Of a stretch of 7,552 bases of DNA, positions 7,245-7,552 are shown one piece after another. The position numbers were made by a program, and so were the translations under genes. The stretch lies in NCBI GenBank assembly GCA_003022085.1, contig PXQK01000155.1, positions 1 to 7,552 of the forward strand. Reading direction: 5' to 3'. Position 1 is the stretch's first letter; each line of letters begins with the position of its first letter. The notes beneath the pieces are model-generated. The model was not told the origin of the DNA. It was given only the letters and a program-made list of their open reading frames with translations, and did not search any database. The DNA comes from Halobacteriales archaeon QH_10_65_19 (lineage in GTDB: Archaea; Halobacteriota; Halobacteria; Halobacteriales; Haloarculaceae).

Positions 7245-7248
7245 AAAC
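7242..7248 (-). promoter_or_regulatory. Minus-strand TATA box overlapping the right repeat arm
   Basis: On the minus strand this reads GTTTATA, matching haloarchaeal TATA boxes, and runs into the inverted-repeat arm. It would start a leftward transcript near 7220, through the hairpin region and antisense to the end of nurA. No protein-coding gene lies in that direction, so it would serve a non-coding RNA. Alternatively it is a chance match. Confidence 0.35.
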
Positions 7249-7318
7249 GACTCCGGATGGATATCCCTGTTGCAGCCCTCGATGACGCCGAAGCGACGGC
7301 TCCCGGAGGAAGAGGGGG
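7245..7318. other. Remaining spacer before the right-edge gene
   Basis: These 74 bp hold no convincing gene. A rightward reading frame from 7257 runs straight into the antisense of the minus-strand gene and has the composition of a shadow frame. A small GCCG/CGGC pairing just beyond the minus-strand stop could contribute to termination, but no clear T tract follows it. Confidence 0.4.
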
Positions 7319-7552
7319 TCACGGGGGCCCGGTCTGGTCGGCCGCCGGGTCTTCGACGACCTCGACCTCGATCTCGGCCTCAGCGACATCGAGGCGGGCA
7401 AACTGCGTTCGGACGTGCTCTCTGGCCGCCTCGATCGCCCTGTCGAGCGATTCGAAGCCGCGTGGCATCGGGGATTTGAAGGCGATCTGGATCTCGCGGC
7501 CGTCGATACACTGGGTGTTCCCGCCGCTGTCGACCTCGTAGAACTCGTCGCA
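7319..7552 (-). CDS. Small conserved-looking hypothetical protein, 5' end outside window
   Basis: Seventy-seven C-terminal codons and a TGA stop are visible on the minus strand. The sequence begins CDEFYEVDSGGNTQCIDG, followed by REIQIAFKSPMPRGFESL, a helical RAIEAAREHVRTQFARL, and an acidic beta-like AEIEVEVVEDPAADQTGPP tail. The composition is haloarchaeal, and third codon positions are G/C-rich as expected for real coding. The mix of short strands and one amphipathic helix suggests a small single-domain alpha/beta protein. It converges on nurA. I do not recognise the family and assign no function. The opposite-strand frames here are Ser/Thr/Arg-rich shadows. Confidence 0.75.
   Translation of the reverse strand, partial: CDEFYEVDSGGNTQCIDGREIQIAFKSPMPRGFESLDRAIEAAREHVRTQFARLDVAEAEIEVEVVEDPAADQTGPP

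Noticed and set aside
7257..7541. Plus-strand reading frame starting MDIPVAALDD
   Set aside because: After a few residues it becomes the Ser/Thr-rich antisense of the minus-strand gene at the right edge.

Overview
This is a GC-rich window from a haloarchaeon (class Halobacteria). Three things point there: the proteins are rich in Asp and Glu, the promoters are archaeal TATA boxes placed for leaderless or near-leaderless transcripts, and the gene content is archaeal (class 1 release factor aRF1, NurA nuclease, an archaeal MinD-type ATPase).

Left half, minus strand. A MinD/ParA-family ATPase (3607-4419) is followed 138 bp later by a very large membrane protein (3468 down past base 1). The large protein has about ten predicted membrane spans, then a long HEAT-repeat region, then an acidic tail. 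The tail contains a 17-residue repeat encoded by near-identical 51-bp units at the window edge. Its reading frame is broken near base 750. Upstream and downstream frames each read as good haloarchaeal protein, so the gene continues off the left end and does not stop at 523. The two genes may act together as a membrane-bound ATPase and HEAT-scaffold pair, which is inference from position and sequence character.

Middle and right, plus strand. Divergent from minD is prf1 (4570-5772), the archaeal release factor that reads stop codons, followed 48 bp later by nurA (5821-7083), a DNA-end-processing nuclease. The prf1 product appears to lack about 15 residues that I expect after residue 30, including the GTS-type loop of the stop-codon-reading domain. 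The NIKS, YxCxxxF and GGQ motifs are intact.

Right end. Between nurA and a convergent partial gene (7319-7552, minus strand, unrecognised) lies about 235 bp without a gene. It holds a perfect 16-bp inverted repeat (7088-7103 and 7229-7244) enclosing several perfect short hairpins, two of which use overlapping bases. A minus-strand TATA box overlaps the right arm. This is the best candidate in the window for an undescribed element, either a structured RNA or a paired regulatory site.

Two independent irregularities in otherwise well-conserved genes (the frameshift and the 45-nt prf1 gap) could be real strain changes or assembly errors. Read-level checking would decide.
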